From Gonocerus acuteangulatus (Eukaryota > Arthropoda > Insecta > Hemiptera > Coreidae), in NCBI GenBank assembly GCA_946811695.1, contig OX328132.1, forward strand, positions 129,079,872 through 129,143,871: 64,000 bases of DNA, given 5' to 3'. The notes below the pieces were generated by a model. That model was not told where the DNA came from, did no database searches, and saw nothing but the letters and a program-made list of their open reading frames with translations. This document shows positions 21,466 to 36,600 of the stretch, piece by piece. The position numbers and the translations under genes are program-made. How positions within the stretch are numbered: the first letter of the stretch is position 1; every line of letters starts with the position of its first letter.

Positions 21466-21636
21466 TTAGAATTTATAGCCTTTGTAAGTTGAAACCCAGC
21501 CAGATGTAACGGTCCATGGCGGGAACTGTGAAAGAAGTTTTTTCAGCTTGACGGATCTTTGATGTGCACCATGTAAGAAATGTCCTGTTAAAGCAACATC
21601 CATTATTGTTGAGTTCCAGTTAATTGGGGATATTTC
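21466..21636 (-). CDS. ERMP1: ERMP1 terminal exon with stop
   Basis: Acceptor is a T-rich tract plus ttttag at 21637. Encodes [39 protein letters not shown] and [10 protein letters not shown], then TAA. The long poly(A) on the plus strand next to it is the polypyrimidine tract of the acceptor. Confidence 0.9.
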   Translation of the reverse strand, partial: EISPINWNSTIMDVALTGHFLHGAHQRSVKLKKLLSQFPPWTVTSGWVSTYKGYKF

Positions 21637-21673
<37 letters not shown>

Positions 21674-24600
21674 AAAAAAATAATTTCTATAATCAAGAAA
21701 AGAGAAACAACATTTCTTTCTTTGGGATGGCGGGTGGGTTAGCAACGCAAACAGATCAGTCAACCTATCAGCACCACTTGTACCGTTGGAAGGTAGCCCT
21801 TCGTTCAATTGCCTGAAGATTAAATAGCCTATTAAGCTTGCCAAATGTGCCTTCTAGTCTGCACAAAGTTGTGCAATTACACAGTTTCTTACCCATTAGT
21901 CAAATGACACCTTTCCCCAGTCACACAAGAGTAGATGAACCCCTTTAGCCTGCAGCCAATGCCTGTTCTTAGCAGAGCCCAGGACTAGTCAATGGGCCTA
22001 AAAGCACACCTGAGACCTTGTTTGACAAAGAGAACAAAATATACTGTGCGTTATTTTTGATGGTATTTAATCATAATTTTTTTTTTTTTTTTTTTTCTTT
22101 TCATGTTTATTTAAAATCTGTACAATTATAAGTACAATAATTAATTGTGCTGGTCTAAGTATACATGTCAATGAATAGTATATGGAAGGAGCCAAACATT
22201 ATCGGCACTTCCTAATATATTAAAACAATCTGTGCTGTTATGGTAGCTGGTCACGGGGCCAAAGTCTCTTAAGCCTCCTGGGAAGGTCTTTAGGGTGGAT
22301 CTGAGTGGAAAGGGATTGACCTCTAGGATTTGGGTGGGATGACAATTTGGAATGAAACATCAGGAAGCGGGATTTGGCGAGGTCGTTTACGAAAGGAATA
22401 TTAAGGTCGTTGTGTAGGGTTTTGTTGGAGACATAAAAGGGAGCATTGACTATTCTACGAAGGACTTTGGATTGGAATGCTTGTATTCGTTGTATGTTTG
22501 AGTGTTTTGCTGTTCCCCATAATTCGAGTCCGTAAGTCCAGATAGGTCTGATTATAGTTTTGTAAATAGTAAGTTTGTTTTGTGTCGTAAGCTTTGAAGT
22601 AGGTCCAAGTAGTCGTCGTAGGAGTCCATATCTCCTGTTCAGCTCTAGTCTTTTCAGTCGTGTGTGTGGGTTCCATGTGAGTCTGCTGTCTAGTAGAAGT
22701 CCCAGGTAACGTACTTCATTCGATGCAGGGAGTTGACGTCTGCAAATGAATACAGGAGGGCAGGTGCTCCTATTAAGAGTGAATGTAACTTGAAAGCATT
22801 TTTCGGGGTTCACTTTAATTTTCCACAAGTTGCACCATTTCTCGACAGACTCAAGGTGCTCCTGTAGTTGCTGGGAAGCTGTAGAGGGATCAGGGGAAGA
22901 GGAAAAGATGGCTGTATCATCGGCGTAGGTCGTAATGTGGGTAGTCGGATGAGTGGGGATATCTGCCGTGTACAGGAGGTAAAGGACAGGACCTAGGATG
23001 CTGCCTTGTGGGACGCCTGAGGATATGGGTCGAGAGGAGGACAAGGTAGTACCAGACCTTGCTTGAAAGGAACGATTCGAGAGGTAGGATTGAAGGATGA
23101 GGTAGTATGTGTGAGGTAAAATACGCTTTACTTTGTATAACAACCCCGAGTGCCAAACCCGATCGAACGCTTTGGCGACGTCGAGGAAGGCACTCGTGCA
23201 GTAGTTTTTACATTCAAGCGCGTAGGATATTGTGTCAATAACGCTAAAGCATTGTTGGATGGTGGAGTGCCGGGAGCGGAAACCGAACTGGTGGTCAGGA
23301 ATGGAATTGGAGGATGTAACGATGGGAAGGATTCTCTTCAGGAAAAGTTTTTCAAAAATTTTGGACATGATTGGGAGTAAGCTTATAGGGCGATAGGAGG
23401 ATGGTGTATTTGGAGGTTTTTGGGGTTTTGGGATAAGAATTATTATTGAGTGTTTCCATGGTTTGGGGAAATGAGTAGTTCTTAGGATTGAATTGAAGAT
23501 GTAGGTAAGGAAGATTATGGCTTTCTGGGGTAGGTTTTTTAGGATGAGGGATGTAATAAGGTCGTACCCAGGGGATTTTCTGGGGAGATGCTTAATGATG
23601 TATTTTACATCTGCAGGATGAAAAGCTTTGGGAGGAGGGGAGAGGGGAAGAGGGTGGTCAAGGTAGTCGTGAACCAGCTGGTCGTGGATAGGATTTGTAT
23701 TTGGGTGCGGAGAAAAAGTGGATTCGAGATGTGCGGCAAAAACTTCGGCCTTGTCTTCATCGCTCCTTGCCCAGCTGCCGTCACTGCGTTGGAGAGGATG
23801 AGGAACGGTATGAAATTTTAGGATTTTACGGGTAGCAGTCCAGAGGGAATTATCTTTTGTGGATAGGGTTTGAAGATAATCATTGAAGGATTTTGATCGG
23901 TATTCGGAAAGGGCCTGTTTTAAAATTCGACAGAGTTTGTTGAAGGAGGTACGGTGAGAGGGATAGCGGGTTCTCTGCCAGAGAGCTCTTGCTCGGCGCT
24001 TGGCGGTTAGAAGGTCCTGGATGTGGTCTGGAAGCTGAGGTTTGGGATGGAAAGGGATGTGAGTTCTTAGTCTACATGATTTTGTAACACTGTCCTGGAT
24101 GGCTTTAGTGAACATAAGAACGGCAGTGTCCACATCTGATGGGGTTTTGAGGGGGACAGTGAGGTCAATGGAAGCGGTAAGGATTTCTTGAAATAATTCC
24201 CAGTTGATAGGACCTTGGATGAGGCTGGGATACTGGGCACGACGTTGAGGAACGGTATCTAGCTTAAGGAGAATGGCTGAGTGATCGGAGGATAGATCAA
24301 GCAGTGACTGCACTGAGTAGGATATACTTCCTAGGCAAGAAGAGATGAAGAAATCGACCAAGTCTGGAGTTCGAGAGAGATCTGTTGGCCAGTAGGTGGG
24401 AGTGTTTGTGGAAATGGATTGGTAGTTTTGGGATTGAAGGATGTCGTATAGGATTCTGCCACGGGAGTTTGTGAGACGGCTTCCCCATCTGGGATGTTTT
24501 GCGTTGAAATCAGCCCATATGAGGAAGCGAGGACCAAAGGATTTGAATAGTGAAAGGAATTCAGGATGGTGGATGGTACTATTAGGGGAAAAATATTTAA

Positions 24601-27600
24601 TCATAATTAAAATTAATTATTGTAAGGTTTCATTATTATTAAAATTTATTATAATTAAGTTTAATTATTGTTAGAATTACAATCAATTGTGAGACACATT
24701 CAAATATTTTTATGTTTCGTGAGTGTGTGATTTAGGTACCACTGGTCCTCGTGCTTAGGCAGGAGAGCCTGGTCCACCATTATTATTCTAATTCCTATAG
24801 CCGGCCCATGCGCAAGCAACTCTTGTTATGTGCGTATATGCCAGTGGTTTTTAATGGTTTATTTTCCGCTTCCCTTGGCGTTATAAGATGTTCTGGCATT
24901 ATTATTCCTATAGCCGGCCCATGTTTGTTATATTGGACCTTTCTGGACGCCTACCTACCCGGCGAATGGTGAGATACTTCCATAATTCCCTCACTTCATT
25001 TCCTAAACCCTGTTTCCTTTCTTCTCATCTTTCAATGCAGTATACCTGGAGGTGGATGCCCTGAAGGTAAGGCTAATTATTACTATTTTTACAATATATA
25101 AATGGGTTGTACCTATATTTCATCATATTTTGTCCTTTGCTTCTATCCGAGCTCATCAGAGCAACCACTTTTTTTTTTCTTCCCTAATAATATCCTGCAT
25201 ATACAATAACCATAAGAAAAAAAAAATGAAATGAAAGGAACTGCATCAACTCAGCACAGTTCCGCTCTTATCCCATGTCATTTGGAAAAGTTGAAGTAGA
25301 AACCGTTAGAATTATTTTTAAATGCAATAAATTTGTATAAAAAAAATTTAAATTTTATACGTGTAAAAGAAAAAAGAAGTTTTTCTGTCCTATATGTTAT
25401 GAATAATAAACAAGTGAAATAAGTTGAAATGTAGTTTTATTTACCATATGAGCAAACTCCATCTACAACTTCGCATTAAAATTAATAGTAAACCATTTTT
25501 TTTTTTGTGTGTGTGTGTGTTATGGATTTACCTGGATGTCTACAGAAAACTCCCAAGACTCAGGATTTGAAGCACATGAGAAGTAAATGAAGTAAGTCAT
25601 TCTATCATTCCACAAAGGTCCTGCCAGTGGAGTTTCATCTAATAAGCTCCATGAGATCAATTTCACATCCTTAATGGGGGAAATTATAATAGACATGTGA
25701 TCTGGACCTAAAAATATTGGTAAAGAACACAGAGTAAGATGAGTTACTGATAGTAGCCTACAAAGTATTTCAAGGCAAATCTAGCTATAAGTTATGTGCC
25801 AGAAGATCACATCAGCTCAATGTCACAGACACTTCAGCTCAATGTCATATGTCTACTCAAATCATTTTCTCAGAGAGTTTTCTCCCTCAAAGTAGAGAGA
25901 AAATCTGATTTTGAATCCAGTACTTTTGAAATTGAGGCTCTCTGATCCAGAATGCTCTTTTTAATGATTCATTGATAACACAGCTAATTTTTTAAGCCAA
26001 TTTATTTTCATTTATATAAATGGCACAAATAATGAAAAATGATATCTTTAGAGGCCTAGACTAAAATTAAGTATTTTAAATTAGATTATAATTAGACAAT
26101 TAGATACTAAGTATTCCCTATGATCATAAAACCAAAGGCAAATAACTTATGTCTATTCCCGCCAAACAGTCTTACCCATCATGAAGTCATCTGAAAATAT
26201 TATTCTGTGTCTAGCATTGCTGATTGTGGTTTTGGGTTAGCATAATCACAATCTTAACCCATTCAAGACTGATAGCCACATTTGTGACAACGGGCAGGGA
26301 TGCCCAGTGGCCTAATAACCACTTTCTTGACAAGGCCATTCTTTGCTTCGGGACTGAAAGCCACCACTGTGACATCTTTTTTGCAATATCTAGTGGTAAG
26401 TTTTGTAAGCCCTAGTCACTCTTGAATCTGCTAGATTTTATAAAAATGAATTTGTTGAGCCTGTTGTGAGGTGGTTTCCCCCTGCTAACCAGTCCCTTTG
26501 CATAGTTCGGGTCCCTCTGAAGGACCTTATTTCTGTTTTACCAGTTAATATATACATAGAGATCAAGTTCCTTCGGTATTATACAAACACCGAGATATTT
26601 GACTTGATATTATTTAGTACTTATTATTTACTTGATTAGAAGTATGTATATGTGAGTTTGATGATAAAATAGAATTAAACAACATACCAATAGCTGTAAA
26701 TGTATATCTTCTAATGCCCTCCTTCAAAACTTTTATGTGATCCAACTTCAAACTTGTTGGGATGGATATAATTGGTTTATGAGTACTTATCCAGTGAGAT
26801 TCACTAGTTAAAATAAAATATCTATTAGTACATTTTTAAAAGGAATATTACAAATAAATTATATATTTTTTTAGTAGATATAAATATAGTAGATAAAAGA
26901 AAAGTAAATAATATTCATCATGAAGATTAGATAGTTAGCCGGCGAGGTGATAAGCAAAGATGGAATAGTTGGGATTCGGCTAAAGAAACCTCAATACGAT
27001 TTTTGTAAAAAAATCTATATTTAGGATGTTTCGGCTACTCTTTGGTAGCCTTCATCAGCTAAAATGACAAGAAAAAAAAACAGAAATTAATACAGAAAAA
27101 AAGTTTATAATTAAGATAAGTAACAGATCTATAAATATAATTCAACTTATTATAAAAGAACAATTTGGTGTTAAATTATTAGAACAACTAAGGTATTAAT
27201 AAACGGGTAAAGTGAACATTAGTGTATATCTAGAAATTAGTTCTAGAAAATCAATAGAAAAAAAAAAAAAAAAGACTATTTTATTGAAGTGTATATAAGT
27301 AAATAGGTGCTAATAATAATATTAATTAATTTTAACAAAGAAATAAGATACTACATACCAATGAAAAATGCCGGGAGGCAGAGGAAGACCAAAGTTAACA
27401 CTTAAGTAGCCATTGTGGAAGTGTCTAAGAAAACTGGGATCTTCTAGGGTATATGCAACTGAAAACAAACCAGGTGGTGGGAGGAGGTCGGTAGGGATCA
27501 AGAGCCTTTTTATGACAGGAAAGGAGAAAAAGGTGTTAATGGAAGGATACACAAGGGGCATGGGAAAATACTAGGTGGGAGGTCGGGAGAGTTTTTGAAT

Positions 27601-30600
27601 AAATAAGCTCTTGATCCCTACCGACCTCCTCCCACCACCTGGTTTGTTTTCAGTATTTATTCTAGATATACGGGGGCGAGGTTAGCTCAGTGGTAGAGCA
27701 CTCGACTAATGAACTGGAGGACCAGGTTCAAAACCCGAGCGCGCACTAAAGATTTTTTCTTCTAGTGCTGCCGTTCGAGGGTTGGATTTGGGGTCCCAGA
27801 TCGTCCCTAGGCTCACCCAGCCTTTAATTAATTTAATTAATAATGGGTACCTTGGGTGCTAATGACTCTAGCAGTCGAAGCGGCCAAGGGGAAAATCAGG
27901 CGGCCGGAGCATAGTGTTGACCGCACTATCTCCCTAGTGTGCCGTACGGTCAAAAATCAGACACCTCTACAGTATCTGCCCCTCTGGGCCCTTGTGGCCT
28001 GTTACGGGACTGATTTTTTTTTTTTTTTATTCTAGATATACACTAATGTTCACTTTACCCGTTTATTAATACCTTAGTTGTTCTAATAATTTAACACCAA
28101 ATTGTTCTTTTATAATAAGTTGAATTGTATTTATAGATCTGTTACTTATCTTAATTATAAACTTTTTTTCTGTATTAATTTCTGTTTTTTTCTTGTCATT
28201 TTAGCTGACGAAGGCTACCAAAGAGTAGCTGAAACATCCTAAATATAGATTTTTTTACAAAAATCGTATTGAGGTTTCTTTAGCCGAATCCCAACTATTC
28301 CATCTTTGCGTAAATAATATTAATTGTTTAGTATTTTTTTTAATGTACCAATGCTTCCTAAACATCAGAACCATGTTTTTTTTTTTACATTATATTGTAT
28401 TATTATTAACCTCAATGGTAATGTAAGTGACCAAAGATAAATTTAATAAGGCCAATGAAAACATACAGGCGAATATATATTCACATTTAGTATTACTGGC
28501 AATCTATAAATTTATGTAATTTAAATGTAGTAGTAAAAATGTTGCCAACAGCAAATGAAATTAAAACTGCCGTTAATAATTAAGAGAAAATTATTGTTGA
28601 AATAATGCCATAAAATTATATTAAATGTATAATTTATTCTTGAATAGGTGAGAAGCCTTGTATTTGTTAGAATATTGATTTCCTGCAATGATGCAGGGGA
28701 AAGAATGTGAACCCATCTTTTAACAAGGCAAAGAGAGCACCTCACCTCTCTTTGTGTACTATAAGAGTCCTCAGTCTAAGAAAACATGAAGAGAGCTCAT
28801 TTTTGTGAATGGAATAGGTACCAGTTGTCAATTCCACTTGAACTTGAAGCACTGAGAGGCGACCACGGTTGATTACTGAGAACGTAGATGAAGACGCGTG
28901 GGCCTTTGCCCAAAGAAAACAGTAAAGGGTGTCTAAACGGACTTGGCTGTTGCACAAGCAGTCCCTAATAACAGTAGGACATAACCATAACCATGAAGTA
29001 TCATAACCAGGTGGGAGTTTTGTTCTTCGGATTGGGCAGTGCTTTGTACCACTGTGATATAATATGTGTTAAGAACTCAACTTATGTGTACTAAATGTAT
29101 ACACACTACTTTAAAAATTAGTGAACTAAATCTCTTGTCATTTAATTTTTATTGAAAATTACCTTATTATTGAACGAACTGGTATCAAATATGGTAAACC
29201 ACAATACAAGTATTTATCACAAGTATCAACTTTCTGAGCATACTCAATCTCAGGAACAATTCTAGAGACTGTTCTTGGACTATTCATATCAAGATCGACA
29301 ATCCAATGCCCACCAATATCTGATACTACATTGCCATGAAAATCATGAATGATTTGCTCCACATGCTGAAAAAAAAAATACTTTTTTGAATACCTCATAA
29401 AATAGCTGTATAAAAAATATCCAGCCATTCAATACACACAGATATATAAATATTCCAAATTGGAAGTATTAAACGGTAGAAGCACTAATTAAGGCTTGTA
29501 CATTTATGATAATTACAATTAGTAAAGAATGATTAGTGGCCTGTAAACGTTTATTTAATCTCAGTCAACGCTAAAGCCTAAAGAACATTACATGAAATTT
29601 CAATATTATTTTTTCTCATTCCTTTACCTACCTTCCATATAAATAATACAAATATACACCAACATATTAAAAGTCATTAAGCCTGAAAAAATTAAATATT
29701 TTTGGTTTGTTTGTTTTTTCTGCTATGGACATAATGGGTAATCTCAGTAAAATGAGAGCAGCTTCTTCTGAAAAATACTGTAAGACACAGAATATGAAGA
29801 ATGCTCTGCAGATTTTCTTATTGTATGCTTAGAGCTTCACTAATAAACAATGTAGTAGAGCAACATATTTTTAGCTGAGTCTACATGTTTCAATACTGAC
29901 TTAAACAACACCAACAATATCACAGGCCAACAACAAACAATCTTTTTTACTGAAAGTAAAACTTGAAAATTCAAGTTAACTTTTATTTTTAAAAAGTTTA
30001 AGTTAAACTTATATTTTTATTTATCTTACTTGTATTTTTATTGAACATGAAGTTTTTCATTAGGAAAATGTTTTGATAAAGTTTTTTTAAAACTTTTATC
30101 CAAATAACTTTTTTCATAAAAGTTCTCCGCAAACAGTTATTCTGAAACTTATTCGTAAAACGTTTGTAGGAAAAAAAACTTTCAAAAATCCAAAAATTTA
30201 TTGTTGTAGATTACAATTTTTTAAGTAAATGAATTGCTTTTAAAATACAAAATTAACTTAAACAACACTGCTTGAGCATCTTGGTCTTAAGTTAATTTTT
30301 CAAATATCCATTTTTCAAAAAGATTCTTTGACAAAGTCTATCATATTTTGGATTTTGAAGCAAAATTTTACACCCATGGATAGGCTTGGGCAGCTGAGAA
30401 GCCCTGAGGATGTGAACAGATATTTTGAACATGGAAATGTTTCAAAAGGTGACCTATTGAGGTATTTTAAATAACTGTTTTAACTTATAATCCTTGACAA
30501 CAGATTCTGCCTGACTAACCCAGGAATTCAGCATCGTCAATTACCCCTGAGATGTGATAAAAGTTCATCTTGAAAAAAGGTCTTTCCAGAATTACTCCGC

Positions 30601-33600
30601 ATAAATGCCGGAAAGTACAAAACAATTTATATTTTTCTTAACACAAAGGTCCTTGGATGCTGCCTCCAGATTTAGCCATTTTCTCAAAGATGCCTCAGCT
30701 CACCCAGCCTTTAATGGGTAACTGTAATGGTCAGGACATACTACTGACCACACTATCTCCTTAGTTTGCCTTATGGTCAAGAATCTGATTCCTCTAGAGT
30801 ATATGACCCTCTGTCAAGGGACTAATATTCTTTTTTTTTTTTTTTACTGGGTCCTATAACTGTCCAGTCAGTGCAGGTAATTTTTGACTTTTCCTGATCA
30901 TCAAGGTTGATGATTAGACTTCACTCAAAATTTCAAACATGATCAAGATATTCATCTTAATTAAATATTTTGAAGCACTTCCTTAAAATAAATCCAATTG
31001 AAAAAATTAAAACATTCTATTTAAGATAAACCAACATAAATTATCAATAATTACAAAAGGAGTAAATTTTACCATTATCATGTAACGCTGGGGTGCAGGT
31101 GAATCAATATCAGCCGAATAAGGAAAGCCTAAAGGTGTTACAATTAGAACTAAAAATGCTGCAATAAATAATCCATACAATGTTCTCAAGACTTTCCTAT
31201 AATCTTGCAAAATTGAAAACAGAGGAACCTAAAATAGGAAAAAACATGGAATATTAATGAAAAAAGTAAACAAACTAAAATATATGTTATAAAACTCTGA
31301 ATATACACTTAAAATGTCTAAAATACTTACAATGAAGTTGAATAAAATCAGGAACATGGCACATGTCATCAATGCAATCATGCCTTCTGTATTATGCCCT
31401 GAGCCGGCACGCCCAAAAATAGGAACGATAACAAGCAGGGCACCATTGATCATATATGATAATTGTAAAAAAGGAAATAATATAATTAAGATATAAACCA
31501 ATATAAATCGGCCACCTGGAACAAAAATAGAAGGCTATCTATATAAAACAAAAATAAAATCAATAATTTCAATAACCAAATTAACCCTTATGCTGCTCCA
31601 AGCCAGTACAGAGGCTCAATGTCGCTTGCCCCCAGTTCTCCAAGCCACTTTACAGGGCCACTTTTCTAGTTCACTGCACATAATGGCCCTTCTAATAGTG
31701 TTCTATTTGTCTTTGCCAATGGGTCCACTAGATATCAGAGCTTGTTATTATTTTCCTACCTGCATCCTTTCTTGGAGCCCAAGTCTTGTTCTACATCTAG
31801 TGTCTTGTTCCCTACGGCCCTATTATTTTTAAACTTACAGCTGCTGAACTCAGCACTTAGTTTCTGTTTACTACGCTGGGTTACAGAACCCTAGGTTGGT
31901 GTTTCTTGCTAACAACTGACCAGTTTTCAAATTCACAAAGCAACAAAACAAAAAATAAATACACTGAGAAGTATCACTAGGAAAAAAATCAAGAAATTGT
32001 GGATTTTTGTTTTGTTTACTATCATTATTAATGCTTATTTATCTTGAATTAATTTTCTTATATAATTGATGTTCTGAAATTCTTGTGTACACCAATCTTC
32101 TGCTTGCCCAATATAATTAGGATCCTCCTGGGTCCGCCTTGGTGCAATCAAGATCCAATGACTACGCAAAAGGTTCAATCAAAACAAAAAAAGGGAGGGA
32201 ATACCAACAACCTGAATAAACATTACAGGATCAAAGCTCAAAGGAACTAGAATATCTAATTTAATTATCTTAATAGTCATAAATTGTTAATGAGCTTTGA
32301 CATATTAATATAGCTTAAAAAATTATCCAGGTTTCATAACAAATGAAAAAGGCCAATCAGGTCACCCAGTTTCATAATTTTATATTTAAATAATTTTAAA
32401 CAATATTTCGGCTTCATGCCATCATCAGGATATCTCTGGAAATATAATTTCAAAATCTTAGAACACCAATAACAATTTTTTCAACAAACATATAACCCTG
32501 TAACAGCGAGGTGAGGTCCAACAACGCCGTCAAGGTCACACTACGCCTCACTTGCCTCTATGCAGATCTCAGCGGGAGCCCGCGAAAATATAAAATTGCG
32601 GGTAATGAGAAGCATGGGAGGTAATGCCGGCTAAGGGACGAGAGTACACCATGTGCTGTTGTGAAATAGTGTCAAAAGTTTTAAGTGGGATTCACTGATG
32701 CCAGACCATACTATATATTATTTACTTGCGCAAGTAATAGCCTAAGGAATGTACATATTTTAGTTGTTAAGCATAAGTATATTAGTGCAATTAGGGATGC
32801 ATGAAACATGCTCATATTTATTATATTTTTTTATAAAAGCATGCAGAGTAGCACATTTTTAATTTCTATTTATTTTTCATTTTATTGATAAAAGAATGAG
32901 CCAAAAAAACTAATTATTTATATCGTTGAGTTTGTGCATGTAAAAGATTTGTTTATATTTTATTTAAAATTATTATTATCCGTAGTGTGCAAGAAGCATG
33001 TCCTTTTATTAATTATATTATCATTAATTTAACAGATTCTTTTTTTATTTATTATTATGCAATTACCTCACCCTCAAAAATCGATTGCCTCCAAAGAGGT
33101 AACAGTGGTGACCCCGACGTGATGTCATATTTTTCATACCCTAATTTGTATGCACTAATGTTTATATTCTATTAATATATTTTCTTTAGATATCCTAGTC
33201 ACTTAATATAATTTTTAAAATAATTAGGTACATATATAAGATACAATTTTTTGGTTTCTTATTTTTTGGTCAAAATTATAAAGATGGAAGATCAGGATGA
33301 GACTGGTCTTACTAAAACTGATAAAGTTGACTTCTGCTCTGCATTTACGGCATCCGACAAAATCCCACCATTTATCAAGAAAGACCCAGAACTTTGGTTT
33401 TGTCAGGTCGAGTCGGTATCACTAATAGTGTCACCAGATTCCACACCGTCGTTCCAAGAATAGACAGCGAAATTTTACTCCAGGCTGCTGATATTGTCAA
33501 GAGGCCAGGTGAGAGACCTTATGAGGACCTCAAAGACAGACTTGTCAGTGTCTACTCTGATTCGGAGACGAGGAAAATCCAGGAGTTGTTAGAAGGTAAA

Positions 33601-36600
33601 CAACTAGGAGACGACAAGCATACCAGATTTTTACGACAGATGAAACGGCTAGCTGGTGAATCAGTTCCTACTGGTGTTTTGAAAACTCTTTGGCTTCGAT
33701 CTCTACCACAAAACATGCAAGCTATCCTGATAAGCACCGGGCAATCTGATTTAGAGAAATTAGCCGAGATTGCTGATAAGATTCAGGAAGTTGTCCAACC
33801 CGTGGATATCGCAGGAGTTTCTTCCAATGAAAGACCCTCTAGCTCACAGACCACCATTGCTAGTTTGGAAGCCAAAATAGACCAACTTTCGAGACAGGTG
33901 GCAGCACTTAGCGCTCAAGATGGACCACGCAGGAGAGGAAGGAGCAGGACACCAACCCGTTACTCCCGGCGACCACGAAGCAATTCAAGGAAGATTAACG
34001 ATCCAAATTGGCTATGCTTCTATCATCACCAATTCAAGGATGCTGCAAAGAAATGTGAATCTCTTTGTGCATGGACAAAGCTGCATCAGGGAAACTTCTC
34101 AGCGGACCGGAAATAGCGGCTACCGGAACCGCGGATGTCCAACGCCGCCTTTTCATATCCGATCGGCAGACGGGACAGTCCTTCTTGATTGATATGGGGG
34201 CTGCAATATCTGTACTCCCACCTCCCATTAAGCCTCGAAAGACCTCAACGTACACATTGTTCGCAGCGAACAGGACAAAAATTAGAACTTTCGGCGAACA
34301 AGAACTCAAACTCGACTTAGGACTCAGACGAGAATTCAAGTGGATGTTTGTGTTAGCTGAAGTACCCAAGCCAATAATTGGAGCCGACTTCATGTACAGC
34401 TACAACCTACTCGTCGACCTGAAAGGAAGACAGCTGATTGACCGGACTACTGGATTAACTTCGAAAGGAAAAATTGTCAAGGAGATCCCGATAACCATCT
34501 CAGCAGTGCCTAATGGACATCCATTTGCTGATCTGTTGAAAAAATTCCCCGGATTGACAAGACCATCATCAACGAGGGAACCGGAGAAGCACGATACGGA
34601 GCATATCATAGAGACTTTGGGCCCACCCGTGTACGCCAAGGCCCGATGACTACCTCCAGACAAATATCAGCAGGTGAAGGAAGAATTTCACCGTATGGTA
34701 GAACTTGGAATATGTAGACCCTCTAAGAGCCAATGGTCAAGTGCGCTCGACGTTGTCAACAAGCCTGATGGAGGAGTACGACCATGCGGTGATTACAGAC
34801 AGTTGAACTCTCAAACTGTACCCGACAGATATGGAGTTCCACACTTGATGGATTTCAGGAACAACCTTTACGGCACCCAGATATTCACAAGGTTAGATCT
34901 AGTCCGTGCCTATTATCACATTCCCATACGTCAGCAGGATATACCCAAAACGGCCGTTACAACACCTTTTGGGCTGTTCGAGTTCATGAAGATGTGCTTT
35001 GGGCTTCAGAACGCGGCGCAAACATTTCAACGCTTCATGGACAACCTATTTCGAGACTTGCCATATGTGTTCGTCCTAATCGATGACATGTTGATTGCCT
35101 CAAACAGCCAGGCAGAACACGAATCACTTGAAGGAAGTCTTCAAACGACTCGAGGACAATGGATTGACCTTAAACCCGGAAAAATGCGAGTTCGGCCTCA
35201 AGTTCCTAGGATATGAGGTAAGCCCGAAAGGAGTCCTACCCAAAGAGGAGAAGGTCACAGCAATCATGGAATACCCGAAACCACCGGATATTCGAGCACT
35301 CCGACGTTTTTTGGGTATCATCAATTTTTACAGACCTTGTATTCCACAAGCAGCCGAAGCCATGAAATCATTAAACAAATATCTTCATGGAGCGAAGAAA
35401 AATGATCGCACACCTGTTGCCTGGACCGCAGACAGCAACAAAGCATTTGAGAAATGCAAATCACTTCTCAAGAATGAATGAATGAATGAAAAGTTTTATT
35501 CATATTCCGGGACAGAAGTCCCATAGGAATAATTTTGAAATTACAAAATAATTTTGAATTTTACGTATAAACTTAAAAACTTATAAATGCTATCAGTATC
35601 AATATATAGTGTACAGCTTCAATATAGACTAGGTGTTGGGTAAAACTTGGAGGGATAGAAGGTGGTGGAAGAGCCGGGATTTAAAGGTTTCTAGGTTGGT
35701 AGAATGGCGGACAAACGAAGGCAAGGAATTCCATAACAAGCTGGCTCGGGTGACGAATGATTTTTCGAATATTGCTGTTCGGTGGGAAGGAATATAAAGA
35801 TCGGAAGGACGAGATCGGGTGTTACGGGAGTGAACCGAGGATTTAAATTTAAGAAGTTGAAAAATATAAGAAGGTCTACGGGGGGGAATTACTTGGTAAA
35901 GGACTGAGCCGAGGAAGTACTGACGACGATAAAGAGGGAATAGCCAATTTAGCTCCTGGTAGAAATGTGATATGTGGGAGTCTCTGGGGATCCCGAGGAT
36001 AAAACGAATGAAACAGTTCATGAGGCGTTTGAGTTTTGCCTCGAGATCGCCAGAAAGTCCACCGTACACCAAACAACCATAGTCAAACTGGGGGAATAAT
36101 AGGGAAGTTACGAGGAGTTGACGGGTCTTTGTTGGCAGGAGATGGCGGGAGAGGTAGAGCTGTCTCAGGATAAATATGGACCGACGGGAAATTTGGGAAA
36201 TATGATTTTTCCAGGAAAGGTTCTGATCAAATATGATCCCAAGATTTTTAACTGATTTACAATATGTTATAGGGATGTTGTTAAGGTAAAGGGCTGGAAA
36301 AGGGGAAGTAGAACTTATGAGGGATTGGGAGCCTATAACAATGGCTTTGGATTTGTCTGGATTCAGGGAAAGCTTATTAGCTGCAGCCCAAGCATTGATG
36401 TTATTAAGATCTACTTGCAGCTTGTCTACAGCATCTCGTAGCAAAGAGGGCTTAAAGGATAGGTAGATTTGGGTATCGTCAGCGTAAAGATGAAACTTGG
36501 AATGAGCTATGGAAAGAGGAAGATCATTGATGTAAACAGAAAATAGAGTTGGGGATAACGAGGAGCCCTGCGGTACACCACGGGAAAGAGGAAGAGGGCT

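Noticed and set aside
25045..25070. A 26-base micro-exon-like segment between tttcaatgcag and gtaagg
   Set aside because: No neighbouring exons on the plus strand and no reading frame context; splice-like words alone are not enough.
27322..27561. 79-codon minus-strand frame in the palindrome loop, considered as an ERMP1 exon
   Set aside because: Its sequence does not match the ERMP1 series, and exon i at 29163 joins in phase to exon j at 26688.
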